This document shows positions 53,811 to 63,243 of a DNA stretch of 64,000 nucleotides, one piece after another. The first letter of the stretch is position 1, and every line of letters starts with the position of its first letter. A model generated the notes under the pieces. That model saw only the letters and a program-made list of their open reading frames with translations, was not told where the DNA came from and made no database searches. The stretch covers positions 1-64,000 of the forward strand of contig JALWLL010000014.1 in NCBI GenBank assembly GCA_026996295.1, given 5' to 3'. The position numbers were made by a program, and so were the translations under genes. The DNA is from Sulfurimonas sp. GTDB lineage: Bacteria > Campylobacterota > Campylobacteria > Campylobacterales > Sulfurimonadaceae.

Positions 53811-55292
53811 CTATAAAAATCTTTCAAGTTCCAATACCCCTTTTACAAAGGGGCTTTTTAGCTTCTCCTGCATGATCTCACCCATCATCTGTTTAGCTAA
53901 AACAGAAAAAGACTCAGAGAGTGTCGGGTGCGGGTGTATGGTCGATATAAGATCACTTAAACCTAAGCTTTGAGAAACTATCAAAGCAGCTTCCCCCGCA
54001 ATTGCATTTGCTTCATGGGTCATGATACTGACCCCTAAAATTTTATAGTTTTTCTTGCTTACGATAAACTTTAAATAGCCTCGCGCTTCCTCTTCAATCT
54101 GACTTTTTGCATCGATGGCATAATCATACACACCCACTAACACCTCTTCTCCCCTTCGTTGTGCCTCCTCTTTAGAGATGCCTGCCATAACGATATTTGG
54201 TTCACTAAAAAGTACCCATGAGTTTTTGTCAAAATCAACTTTAAAGAAGTTGTGCTGTAAAAAGAGGTTTTGTGCGATTGTATGGGCACCATACTGTGCA
54301 GTGTGTGCAAATTTTGGAAATTTTTCAACCACATCACCGTTGGCATAAATGTTTTTGTTACTCGTTTGAAGATGTTCATCTGTCTTTATCCCATTATGAT
54401 CAAACAGCACCTGAGCATTTTCAAGATTTAATTCAGATATATTTGCAACTCTTCCCGTTGCCACCATCACTCTTTGTGAGTGCAGCGTATGCTCTTTGAG
54501 CCCTTGCTTATATGTAAGCTCACAATCATCTTTATAGTCTATCTGCTGCACTGTGGCATTGAGAATCAGGTTTACATTTTTATTGTTTTGCAACTCCTTA
54601 AGTATATGATGTGCAAACTCTTCGTCTATATGTTTGAGTATAGACGCTCTTCGCCCAATCAAATTGATCTTAACTCCAAAACTAGAAAGTATTTGTGTAA
54701 ACTCTATGGCAATAGGACCATCACCGATAATACTCAAACTCGATGGTAATTCCATCCGCTGAAAAAAATCTTCATTCGTCCAAATCTTAGAAGCGCCATC
54801 GCCTTTATACTCAGGGATAAAAGCTTTTGAACCTGTAGCAACAACACACTTGTCAAAAACGATCTGTGATGTAGTTTCATCTTCAAATCGCACAAGAAGT
54901 TTTTCGTGATCTATAAAACTCGCCTCAGCATGAAACAGATCGATATTCTCAAAACTAAGCAAAATATTTTTGGCAGCTTCTGAACGCTTTTTTAAAATAC
55001 TCTCTTTTCTTTGAACAATCTTCTCCCACGCCAATGTATAGTGAGTCTCATCAAGAACAACACCAAACTCTTTGAGTAGTTCGAGACTTTTGACATATTT
55101 GGCGCTCACTTGCATAATTTTAGAAGGGATACACCCATCAAAGAGGCACTCACCGCCAAGAGTACCCAGTTTATCTACGAGAGCTATTTTTTTATCTTTA
55201 TACAGCTTTGCGTACTCCATCGCTACAGGGGTTCCCGCAGGCCCTCCACCGAGTACTACCAAGTCATACTCTTGAATCAAGTCATCTATCAT
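53811..55292 (-). CDS. Class I pyridine nucleotide-disulfide oxidoreductase (lipoamide dehydrogenase/mercuric reductase-like)
   Basis: A 493-residue flavoprotein. FAD loop VVLGGGPAGTPVAMEYA, redox pair in GGECLFDGCIPSK (CxxxxC), NAD(P) region SLSIIGDGPIAIEF, second FAD motif NIYANGDVVEKFPKFAH, and a C-terminal dimerisation domain with the catalytic dyad HPHPTLSE. This layout is that of lipoamide dehydrogenase and relatives; no 2-oxoacid dehydrogenase genes lie nearby, so the substrate is open (mercuric, coenzyme A-disulfide or other thiol reductase are possible). Confidence 0.85.
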   Translation of the reverse strand: MIDDLIQEYDLVVLGGGPAGTPVAMEYAKLYKDKKIALVDKLGTLGGECLFDGCIPSKIMQVSAKYVKSLELLKEFGVVLDETHYTLAWEKIVQRKESILKKRSEAAKNILLSFENIDLFHAEASFIDHEKLLVRFEDETTSQIVFDKCVVATGSKAFIPEYKGDGASKIWTNEDFFQRMELPSSLSIIGDGPIAIEFTQILSSFGVKINLIGRRASILKHIDEEFAHHILKELQNNKNVNLILNATVQQIDYKDDCELTYKQGLKEHTLHSQRVMVATGRVANISELNLENAQVLFDHNGIKTDEHLQTSNKNIYANGDVVEKFPKFAHTAQYGAHTIAQNLFLQHNFFKVDFDKNSWVLFSEPNIVMAGISKEEAQRRGEEVLVGVYDYAIDAKSQIEEEARGYLKFIVSKKNYKILGVSIMTHEANAIAGEAALIVSQSLGLSDLISTIHPHPTLSESFSVLAKQMMGEIMQEKLKSPFVKGVLELERFL

Positions 55293-55304
55293 AATGTAGC
55301 CTTT

Positions 55305-55535
55305 TTATTTATTTGAACAACGCATCACTTCTATATTTTTGATCTTTTGTAATTTGTTAGCAACCTCTTCAAGCGTTGCCATCGCTTCATCATACTCTTT
55401 TTGTATCTTTTGTTTTTGAGCCTCAACCTTGTTTATCTGATACTCAATCTCTTGCATTGGGATAGAGCAACTCTTTGCCATCTCCTCCTCTTTTTGCAGC
55501 ATCCACTCTGTAATTTTTTTCATAAATCCTTGCAT
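55305..55535 (-). CDS. Hypothetical coiled-coil protein, 76 residues
   Basis: A short helical protein with a heptad-like run (EIEYQINKVEAQKQKIQKEYDEAMATLEEVANKLQ) and two Cys (KSCSIP and MRCSNK). GGGG lies 6 bases before the ATG. It starts one base after the permease stop and ends 12 bases before the flavoprotein start, so all three are co-transcribed. No function can be given. Confidence 0.55.
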   Translation of the reverse strand: MQGFMKKITEWMLQKEEEMAKSCSIPMQEIEYQINKVEAQKQKIQKEYDEAMATLEEVANKLQKIKNIEVMRCSNK

Positions 55536-55536
55536 A

Positions 55537-56871
55537 CTATACCCCTTTTATAAATTTCTTTCCTAATTCTAGCACCTCTTGGGCAAACTGCTTCTCAATG
55601 GTTCTGTTATTTATAAGTCTTAGTAACACTTCCAATACAAAAGCAAAAATAAATGCACCCACTATATATACAGGAAAATGTTGTATAGAATCCGATGTAT
55701 AGTAAATGGCAAAACCTGCCGCACTAAAGGTACCAATGATCGCTAAAACGACCATTGCATAGTTTGCTTTGGTCTCTTTAATGACAAAAAGATGTCCCGT
55801 ATGTGTAAAACCTTGTATCAGAAGTACCGTTATAGAAGCAATTGCAGCTATTTCGCCAAGGTTAAAAAACACTATCATCGGCACTATCAAAAGCGCAGAT
55901 ATGATCAAGCCCTCAGAGTTGCGAAACACATTTCGCTCATACACTTTTGGAAGATTACCCTCTTTTGCGAGTGTATAGCCTATCTGTGTTACTGCATATA
56001 GCGTTGCATTGATCGCAGAAGCGGTTGCCAAAAGTGCAGTTGCCGCAATGATCTTAAAACCCCACTCGCCAAAAACAGGTTCAGCAGCCTGTGCCAATGC
56101 AAAGTCTTTACTTTTGATAATTTCAGCAAGTGAAAGGTTCCCAAAAACAGCTACTGTCACAGCAATATACAATACACCGACAAGGATTATGGCAAGTATC
56201 ATCGATTTTAACATCGTTTTTGATGGACTTTGCATATCTTCTACACTGTTTGTGATCACACTAAAACCCTGAAAAGCGAAAAATGTCAACCCAAGGGCAT
56301 AAAAAAGATGTATGTAACTCGGTGCTTCTGAGGGATTAAAGTTTGAAGCCTTTATAAAAAACATCGCTGAAACAGTAAAAGCCAACAAAGCAGTAAGTTT
56401 GATCACAACTATAATAGATTCTGCCTTGGCTACAAAAGATGCACCTACAAGGTTGACAACAACAAAAAATGCTAAAACACCCAGAGCAAATATGTTTGTA
56501 AAGGTTGTACTCACACCCTCGACCATATAGGTTGCAGCATACGTTCCAAAGGACTTTGCTACAGCTGCAAGAGCTACTAACTGTGCTATATAAAACAAAA
56601 CACCCAAAGCCCCTGAGAAAAAACCTTCTCCATACGACTGAACAAGATACTCAATAATTCCACCGCGACTCGGATACCTAATAGCCAACTTACTGAGTGA
56701 ATATCCACAAAGAAGAGCAATCACTCCGGCTATAAAAAATGAAACGATCACCAAATTACCCGCTATAGCACCTGCCTGACCGATAACTATAAAAATCCCT
56801 GCACCAACCATGGAGCCTATACCTAAAAATACAGCACTCCATAATCCAAACGCTTTTTTCTGTGCATCCAT
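55537..56871 (-). CDS. APC-family amino acid permease
   Basis: Inner membrane transporter of 444 residues with about 12 helices. The N-terminus has FLGIGSMVGAGIFIVIGQAGAIAG, the unwound helix-1 substrate motif of APC carriers, and a helix-6 region FFAFQGFSVITNSVEDMQSP. The substrate cannot be read; amino acids or polyamines are usual. First gene of the minus-strand group down to 53304. The spacing to yfdX on the other strand leaves a 165-base divergent promoter region. Confidence 0.85.
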   Translation of the reverse strand: MDAQKKAFGLWSAVFLGIGSMVGAGIFIVIGQAGAIAGNLVIVSFFIAGVIALLCGYSLSKLAIRYPSRGGIIEYLVQSYGEGFFSGALGVLFYIAQLVALAAVAKSFGTYAATYMVEGVSTTFTNIFALGVLAFFVVVNLVGASFVAKAESIIVVIKLTALLAFTVSAMFFIKASNFNPSEAPSYIHLFYALGLTFFAFQGFSVITNSVEDMQSPSKTMLKSMILAIILVGVLYIAVTVAVFGNLSLAEIIKSKDFALAQAAEPVFGEWGFKIIAATALLATASAINATLYAVTQIGYTLAKEGNLPKVYERNVFRNSEGLIISALLIVPMIVFFNLGEIAAIASITVLLIQGFTHTGHLFVIKETKANYAMVVLAIIGTFSAAGFAIYYTSDSIQHFPVYIVGAFIFAFVLEVLLRLINNRTIEKQFAQEVLELGKKFIKGV

Positions 56872-56997
56872 ATTGTTTATTACCTTTGCAATTGTATAAG
56901 ACGTATAAGATTATAACATCAATTACAACAACACATATATAATATAAAAAAATAAATATTATAATTTTATATTAACCGTCTATTTCTACTAGAGTGA

Positions 56998-57003
56998 TAT
57001 AAT
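56998..57003 (+). promoter_or_regulatory. Extended -10 box of the YfdX gene
   Basis: AGTGATATAATTG contains TGA-TATAAT, a perfect extended -10, 33 bases before the ATG. Confidence 0.65.
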
Positions 57004-57036
57004 TGAGATGTAAGAATTAAATTAAAGGACAAACTT

Positions 57037-58065
57037 ATGAAAACAAAAATAGTTATCTCAACCATTCTAGCCACAATCTTACTTGGTAGCGCTCTTAACG
57101 CAAATGCACTCCATGACAGCGTTGCCGCAAAAGCATCTCAAGCGATTGCAAACCCTTCTGTTCATGGAGAAGCCGCAGCACAGGCACAAGTTGAAGAAGC
57201 AGCTGACAAAGAGGCTTTTCTTGCAAAACAAAAAGAGCAGACCTTTGCACAAGATGCAAAAAAAGAAAAAGCGCAACAGGTTCGAAACAGCGTAAATAAA
57301 GAGCTTCAACACCATAGCCAAAAAGCTCCAAATGCTCCTCAGGAGGTTACAGAAGCTTTCAAATCAGTAATCACAGCTATGCAGGCTTTAAATGCTAAAA
57401 AAACAGATGAAGCAAAACAATCTCTTCAAAAAGCTTCAACACTTTTTACAAAAGCACTCAAAGACAACCCCTCTCTAGGTTTGGTTCCTGTAGCAGATGA
57501 TGTACAGGTTGATACTTTTGAGGGAGATGCAAAAGTTACAAAGCAGCTTGTAGATACTGCACAAAAACTTTTAAAAAATTATGACACACAAGCGGCAAGA
57601 GCCATTTTACTTCCAATGAAAGATGAGATGCGTGTATCTACCGAATATCTACCGATGAAAATCTACCCTTTAGCGATCAAACAGGCACAAAAAGAGCTTG
57701 ATAAAGGGGATCAAAAACGTGCGATGAGCACTTTGCTGACTGCACTAGATACCATGGTCATCAAAACTGTGACTGTACCTGTTTCACTTTTAACGGCTCA
57801 AGACCTTATCACAGTAGCCGCCAAACTTGACAAATCTAAAAAGAAAGAAGCAACTGATCTTTTAAATGTTGCAGAAGATGAACTTAAAAAGGGTGTATTA
57901 CTTGGATATGTAAAAAAACATCAAAAAGAGTATAAGATTATTCAACAACAAATCAAAGATATTAAAAAAGAGATTCAAGGAAAAAACAGAGTTGAGCAAA
58001 TGTATGATACCATCAAAACAAAGTTTAACTCACTTCTTAAAGAGATCCGAAAAGATATAAAATAA
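57037..58065 (+). CDS. YfdX-family periplasmic protein
   Basis: A 342-residue secreted protein. Signal peptide (IVISTILATILLGSALNANA), an N-terminal Ala/Gln/Lys-rich helical stretch, then a YfdX domain (about 95-290) with its typical helical pairs: ALNAKKTDEAKQSLQKA, LKNYDTQAARAILLPMKDEM, ELDKGDQKRAMSTLLTALDTM and TAQDLITVAAKLDKSKKKEA. YfdX in enteric bacteria is linked to acid and drug stress, with unclear action. AAATTAAAGGACAAACTT precedes the ATG. Monocistronic by its own promoter and terminator. Confidence 0.8.
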   Translation: MKTKIVISTILATILLGSALNANALHDSVAAKASQAIANPSVHGEAAAQAQVEEAADKEAFLAKQKEQTFAQDAKKEKAQQVRNSVNKELQHHSQKAPNAPQEVTEAFKSVITAMQALNAKKTDEAKQSLQKASTLFTKALKDNPSLGLVPVADDVQVDTFEGDAKVTKQLVDTAQKLLKNYDTQAARAILLPMKDEMRVSTEYLPMKIYPLAIKQAQKELDKGDQKRAMSTLLTALDTMVIKTVTVPVSLLTAQDLITVAAKLDKSKKKEATDLLNVAEDELKKGVLLGYVKKHQKEYKIIQQQIKDIKKEIQGKNRVEQMYDTIKTKFNSLLKEIRKDIK

Positions 58066-58068
58066 AAC

Positions 58069-58089
58069 ACCCAAGCATTATGCTTGGGT
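58069..58089. terminator. Terminator hairpin between YfdX gene and lipoprotein gene
   Basis: ACCCAAGCA, a TTA loop and TGCTTGGGT form a perfect 9-bp stem. On the minus strand it is followed by GTTTTATTTTAT, a good T run, so it best serves the minus-strand lipoprotein gene; on the plus strand only ATTTGC follows. Confidence 0.75.
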
Positions 58090-58111
58090 ATTTGCTACAC
58101 TCTCCTTGGTA

Positions 58112-61100
58112 CTATGGAGTATCAAGAACAACTTTTTCAAACGTAATCATAGGATTTACAATAGTTGGAAAATTAGATACGTCAAAAACCATATCTCCAG
58201 CCGGAGGTCCCATCTCACCGTTATAATCAGTAGATGGATCTTTTATAACCGTTAATGTTACATTAGTATCTTGAGCCGTGGCTGTATAATCACCCATCTC
58301 AAAAGCATTCCAGATATCACCTCCATCATTATAAGAAGTGGAACTATTGAGATCCATATCAGCAGTGATATACTTTCCGTTTGATTCCAAGATCAGTAAA
58401 GTGACGTTGTTAGAATTGTTTTGATCTACTGAGAGCCACGCTCCAACCCATGGAGTAGTAAGATCACCATCGTCTCTGACAAAAGTTACATTGCCATCAC
58501 CATCACTAAAACTCATAGTATCATTGAGATCATTATATACAAGCGTTCCGCCAACTGCACTGTCATCTAGGTTGGAATTGATTTTTGCCTGAAGGTCCGT
58601 CGCCTGTTTTTTATCAGCACTTAAAGTAAACCAACCAAGCTCAATTCCACCAAGGATACCGCCACTTCCGTTTGTATCTTGCATCATAAAATAACTTGCA
58701 TCATCCAAGATCGCAATATGGACACCGTAGGTTTTGTTGATCCATGATCCGATCATAGGTGTCGTTCTCTCAGGGTTCGTTGTATTTGTATCTCCTGAAG
58801 TTGTGTTGTTATCTCCTGTTGTTACATTGGTATCTCCCGGAGCAACAAAAGCACTGTAATTTTGTAAAATGTATGCTTTAATATCATTGATCGCTACATC
58901 GTTAAATACAAAGGGATATTCACCCATTTCGTACTCTAGGGAAGGTTGTCTATAATCTCCCAGCATAACGGTACCGTTTACATTTGCTATCAATGTAAAG
59001 AAATCGCCATAAGTATCATCTGTTTGTGTTGCAACAACAACAAGATCATTATTTGAGAGTTTTACGACACTCCATGTTCCAACTTTTACCTGATTACTCC
59101 ACTGAGTAGGATCTGCAGCTTCTGCAAACACTATATCACCGGTGAGACCTTCTGTAAGTGTAGTTACTTGATTTCCGTTACTGTCAATGATTGGATATTC
59201 ATGATAATAAGTATCGCTGTTGTTTAGATCTATATCGATAACAGGTGTAGCATTAAGGTCACGTTTACACCCTATACCGTATCTTCCAAAACCACCGATA
59301 TGCTGCATATATGTAACTATATCATTAAATGTTTCATTGGAATCTTCCCAGTTTGGTGCCACCATAACATGTGGAACATAATCAGCGCGATATTCCACTA
59401 AATTTTTAAACCCTAGCACATACACTTTTGCACCGCTTGAAAATGAGAGAGGTGTAGAGTTAAAATCTCGTGCTATATCATCTAAGTATGATTGTACTGT
59501 CGCATCCGGGTTAGCTAAGTCAACTTCACTTAAAAGTTTCAGTGATTCAAAACCGTCTATATCAAGAGTACCGTCTGCATTGATAACCGCACTTCCGCTT
59601 CTTTCCACCCAAGCGCCATTGACAAAACCATATTCAAAATCAGCGGTTTCCGCAGAGACAAAGGTAGTTGCGTTCATATCAAATACATATCCTTCAGTAC
59701 TCACACTATTACTTGAAATTAAATGATTTTCTATAACGATCTGAGATACTCCATCCTCTTCATCGATATAGTAACTATATACCTGCATACCATCACTAAA
59801 ACCTAGTGTAGAAGATGTAATACTGTTATCGATATCCTCTTTCATAGTCGTGATCTCTGCACGAATCGTTTTAATTTCTGCTGCTTTTTCAAGAGCACTC
59901 TGTAGATATCCTTCAAGTTTTGCTTTCTCCTGAGTTGCTGCCTCTTTGGCATCTAAAACACTAAACTCATCCAAGTTTGCTTGAGCAGCTAACGCTTCTG
60001 CATATTGTACAGATATCGCTTCAATGGAGGCATTTGCATCATTATATGCTTCCAGTGCTGCATTTGCCGAAGTATTTGCATCAGCAAATTTTTGAGCAAC
60101 TGTTTGCGCATAGGTTGGATTTGAGGCAATAGTAGTGATATAGAGCATATCTGCTTCTATCTCAGATTTGAGTGCTGAAGCATTGATATCAAAAAGTTCT
60201 TCTGCCGTATTTTTTGTAGCATTGATCTCTGATATATAAGCAGCAATTCTTGCCGCTTTTACTGCCGTTGCTTCCGCTTCTGCTTTAGCAAGAAGCGCAG
60301 TTTCTTTAAGTATTTGAGCATATAAAAGCTGTGATGAAACAACACCAACCTGTACTTCAATGGCAGTTCTTTCAGTAACAGAACTATTCACATCCGTACT
60401 GTTGGTATCTACTAAGCCCTGTAGGTTTATCAGTGCAATTTGTGCTACAAGTAAAGCATTTTGCGCCGTTGTAACATTTGCATCAATATTGATACCTGTA
60501 AGATTAAGATCACGTATCGCTGTTTGAATACCAATAGTTGTATTGACGTCCAGATCCATGCGATGGTATAAAAATGCCCCTATCTCTTTGTTGGCTTTTA
60601 CCTGTGCCTGTGCAATTGCAGCCGCTGCTTCTTGTTCTGCTGCTTCTGCTGCTGCTTGTGCTGCTGCCAAATCTGCTGCCGCTTTAGCATCTGCCACCGC
60701 TTTTTCTGCCGCTTGTGCTTCAAGTTCTGCTGCAAGCTTCTCAGCTTCTGCCTGTGCTGCTGCTGCTTGTGCTTGTGCTTCCCTTTGTGCTGCCTCTGCA
60801 GATATAGCTTTTTCTTCGGCTGCTGCCAATGCTTCAGCATCTGCCGCTGCCTGCTCTGCCGCTGCTTTTTCTGCGGCTGCTTGTGCGGCTGCTGCTTGTG
60901 CTTCTAGATAGGCTTCATATTTTGCTCTATCAGCTGCATCGGCCTCTGCTGCTGCTTTTGCGGCTGCAAGCGCTGCTTCTGCATCAGCCTGTGCCTGTTT
61001 TGCAGCTAAGATCTCTGCCTCTTTTGTTTGTTGTGCCTCTTGAAGTGCTTCTATCTCAGCAATTTTTGCTTCTGTTAGTTTTTTCGCTTCTGTAATTGCA

Positions 61101-62029
61101 TCAATAGCAGCTTGTTTGAGTTCATCTTCTGTTGCACCGTTTACTTGAGTGATCGCCGCATCAAGTTTTGCAAGTACATTGGAAGTGCTTGCTGCTTCTA
61201 TCTCCTGTGCTGCAGTATTTGCACTTGTAACTGCTGTTTGCGCTGCCGTTTGTGCGATCGCTTTACTTGCTACTTTTGCCGCAGGATTGGAAGCAAATAC
61301 AACATCAGCTGCCTTTTTTGTTGCCGCTGTTACAACAGTAGTATCAAGCTCAACCGCCGTAGTTGCTCCATCAAAATTATCTGCAATCGCATCAAATACA
61401 CTACTCATAGTTGAGTTTACCTCTGTGTTTGCATCAGCACCCGCTAATGTAACAGTAGCAGAATGTACCAGTACTTGCAGTTGCGTTTGTTTTGCCAGAA
61501 CTGCCTGAGCCTGTGATGCATTTGCCCCATCTATCTCCTCATAAGGATCAAACTGAGTAACATTTACATCACTTGGAACACCAAGCGCAGTTTTAACATC
61601 TCTCTCCGCTTCTGATGGTGTTTTTCCCTTTTCTACGAGTGATTGGATCGCAGATGTCAGTGGTGTCACCACAGTTGAACCTGCAGGTGCTTTGAGTGAA
61701 CCTGTAAATGCTGCACCAGTAGAGAGATCAGTTCCCCCTACTAAGAGCAATGGACCCGTAGCAGTTGTTGAGGCTATTGTAAACTTACCTCTTTCATCCG
61801 TAAGTGCCGAGGGTTCCCCTGCATCACACGCATTGTTTTGATTGACATCGATACACACCGTTGCACCGACGATAAGACCATCTATCCCTGTTCCGCTGTA
61901 AGATGCAGAAGTAGCAGAAGTTGTCGTATCATCATCACCACCACCACTGCTACTGCTACACGCGCTTAAGCCTAGTAAAGCAGCTACTGCCAATGAGACA
62001 GTGACACCGCTAAATTTACCCTTTATCAT
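58112..62029 (-). CDS. Giant lipoprotein with long alanine-rich helix
   Basis: A 1305-residue exported lipoprotein (VAALLGLSACSSSSGGG). Residues about 45-180 are a surface-protein-type domain: GLIVGATVCIDVNQNNACDAGEP (a Ca2+-loop-like Asp/Asn run), DERGKFTI and TPLTSAIQSLVEKG. About 320-480 is an Ala/Glu/Gln/Lys-rich, TolA-like long helix with almost no Gly or Pro. Helical and mixed regions follow to about 1000. The end has repeated strands of the kind PMIGSWI.../TPWVGAW..., perhaps lipocalin-like modules. I do not recognise the whole; a cell-surface stalk or adhesin-like role is inference. Confidence 0.75.
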   Translation of the reverse strand: MIKGKFSGVTVSLAVAALLGLSACSSSSGGGDDDTTTSATSASYSGTGIDGLIVGATVCIDVNQNNACDAGEPSALTDERGKFTIASTTATGPLLLVGGTDLSTGAAFTGSLKAPAGSTVVTPLTSAIQSLVEKGKTPSEAERDVKTALGVPSDVNVTQFDPYEEIDGANASQAQAVLAKQTQLQVLVHSATVTLAGADANTEVNSTMSSVFDAIADNFDGATTAVELDTTVVTAATKKAADVVFASNPAAKVASKAIAQTAAQTAVTSANTAAQEIEAASTSNVLAKLDAAITQVNGATEDELKQAAIDAITEAKKLTEAKIAEIEALQEAQQTKEAEILAAKQAQADAEAALAAAKAAAEADAADRAKYEAYLEAQAAAAQAAAEKAAAEQAAADAEALAAAEEKAISAEAAQREAQAQAAAAQAEAEKLAAELEAQAAEKAVADAKAAADLAAAQAAAEAAEQEAAAAIAQAQVKANKEIGAFLYHRMDLDVNTTIGIQTAIRDLNLTGINIDANVTTAQNALLVAQIALINLQGLVDTNSTDVNSSVTERTAIEVQVGVVSSQLLYAQILKETALLAKAEAEATAVKAARIAAYISEINATKNTAEELFDINASALKSEIEADMLYITTIASNPTYAQTVAQKFADANTSANAALEAYNDANASIEAISVQYAEALAAQANLDEFSVLDAKEAATQEKAKLEGYLQSALEKAAEIKTIRAEITTMKEDIDNSITSSTLGFSDGMQVYSYYIDEEDGVSQIVIENHLISSNSVSTEGYVFDMNATTFVSAETADFEYGFVNGAWVERSGSAVINADGTLDIDGFESLKLLSEVDLANPDATVQSYLDDIARDFNSTPLSFSSGAKVYVLGFKNLVEYRADYVPHVMVAPNWEDSNETFNDIVTYMQHIGGFGRYGIGCKRDLNATPVIDIDLNNSDTYYHEYPIIDSNGNQVTTLTEGLTGDIVFAEAADPTQWSNQVKVGTWSVVKLSNNDLVVVATQTDDTYGDFFTLIANVNGTVMLGDYRQPSLEYEMGEYPFVFNDVAINDIKAYILQNYSAFVAPGDTNVTTGDNNTTSGDTNTTNPERTTPMIGSWINKTYGVHIAILDDASYFMMQDTNGSGGILGGIELGWFTLSADKKQATDLQAKINSNLDDSAVGGTLVYNDLNDTMSFSDGDGNVTFVRDDGDLTTPWVGAWLSVDQNNSNNVTLLILESNGKYITADMDLNSSTSYNDGGDIWNAFEMGDYTATAQDTNVTLTVIKDPSTDYNGEMGPPAGDMVFDVSNFPTIVNPMITFEKVVLDTP
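60540..61090 (-). repeat. Low-complexity GCN-rich tract coding the alanine-rich helix
   Basis: On the coding strand the tract is dominated by GCA/GCT/GCC Ala codons mixed with GAA, CAA and AAA. It gives Cys-, Leu- and Gln-rich shadow ORFs in the other frames. No exact long tandem unit is evident. Confidence 0.65.
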
Positions 62030-62190
62030 ATCTTCTCCTTTAATATATTAAAGTTTTCACAATTCGTTTAAGCCACTATAATCATATTCATACTTTATTT
62101 AACACGAACTTAAATATGATAATATAGTTACAAATAAATTATATTTTTGTCACAATTTTACACTGATATGATGAATAGGTTTACTCTACT

Positions 62191-63108
62191 TTAACTGTGA
62201 AGTGATTTTTTAAGATAATAAAACATCGCTAACTGCCCAAAGAAAGGTCCAAATATATTAAAGACAGGAACAAAATTAAAGAGTGCCACAAGTGCACTCA
62301 TTCCCCAAAATGCTCCACGATGCTCTTTTAGTTTTTCTTTGTCTATCTCTTGCATAAGAAGTGATGCCGTATCATAAACAAAGGTATCTTTAACGAGCCA
62401 CACCCAAAGAAGTATCTGCACTAAAAAGTTCACAACAGGAACAAAGAACAAGGGGAACAAAATAGTTGATGCCACAACAAAGATCAAAGTATCTTTCAAG
62501 GTATAGCGTATGGTCTTGATCTCATTGTCCTCGACAAAATCATCATAAGGGAAATATCGCTCTTTTACCGATGTAAGAAAAGTATAGCTTAAAGCACTTG
62601 TGACAAATATCATGGTAACTATGATGGCACTGTATATAAAATAGATCCCAATCAGATAAGAAAGCCCTTTTTCTATGGTCTCAAATGGCAGCCAAGTAAG
62701 AAGTTTTAAAGACTGTGCATAAATATAATCACTTTCAAAAAACCAGACAATACCCCAGAAAAATGCACTTCCAAGCGCTACTATGATAGAGAAAGAACCA
62801 TATTTTTCTTTAGAAACACTATTTAAGATCAAGTTACCAAAAAAAGCAAATACAAGCGCAAAGGTGATAAGCACCAACTGAAACCACAAAAAAGTTGAAA
62901 GCATCCATGCACCGTTGGAGCGGATGATGGAAAAAGGAATAGCATCTAAAAAGTAACCGCTAAAAGCGATAATACTATCCCAAAAAAGATAGGCAATAAC
63001 GATCCAGACAAAGTTCACTACCACACCAACCAATAGCGCCAATCGCATAGTTTGAAAGTTAAGTATCTCTTTGAATGCAAAAATGATAGAATCGATGAAG
63101 TTTAACAT
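62191..63108 (-). CDS. EI24/CysZ-like membrane protein
   Basis: A 305-residue protein with about six membrane helices. It begins IIFAFKEILNFQTMRLALL, has a middle charged segment (SVKERYFPYDDFVEDNE) and a conserved-looking FPLFFVPVVNFLVQILLWVWLVKDTF, then FVPVFNIFGPFFGQLAMFYYL. This is the pattern of the EI24 family, which includes the sulfate carrier CysZ. No sulfur genes adjoin, so the substrate is not clear. Confidence 0.75.
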   Translation of the reverse strand: MLNFIDSIIFAFKEILNFQTMRLALLVGVVVNFVWIVIAYLFWDSIIAFSGYFLDAIPFSIIRSNGAWMLSTFLWFQLVLITFALVFAFFGNLILNSVSKEKYGSFSIIVALGSAFFWGIVWFFESDYIYAQSLKLLTWLPFETIEKGLSYLIGIYFIYSAIIVTMIFVTSALSYTFLTSVKERYFPYDDFVEDNEIKTIRYTLKDTLIFVVASTILFPLFFVPVVNFLVQILLWVWLVKDTFVYDTASLLMQEIDKEKLKEHRGAFWGMSALVALFNFVPVFNIFGPFFGQLAMFYYLKKSLHS

Positions 63109-63243
63109 ACTCCACTCCTGTAAAATGAGCTATATTTTACTTTATTATATCACTATTACCTAAATGCCTGCTAAGCTTTTTCATGCCAAATAATAAAAAC
63201 CTAAACAAAGAAGTACTACAATGAAATAGAAGAAGGAAATTGT

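Noticed and set aside
60543-61508. Plus-strand ORFs rich in Cys, Ala, Leu or Ser opposite the lipoprotein gene
   Set aside because: They are frame shadows of the GCN-rich alanine tract; the sense ORF has a lipoprotein signal and a terminator, these have neither ribosome sites nor plausible composition.
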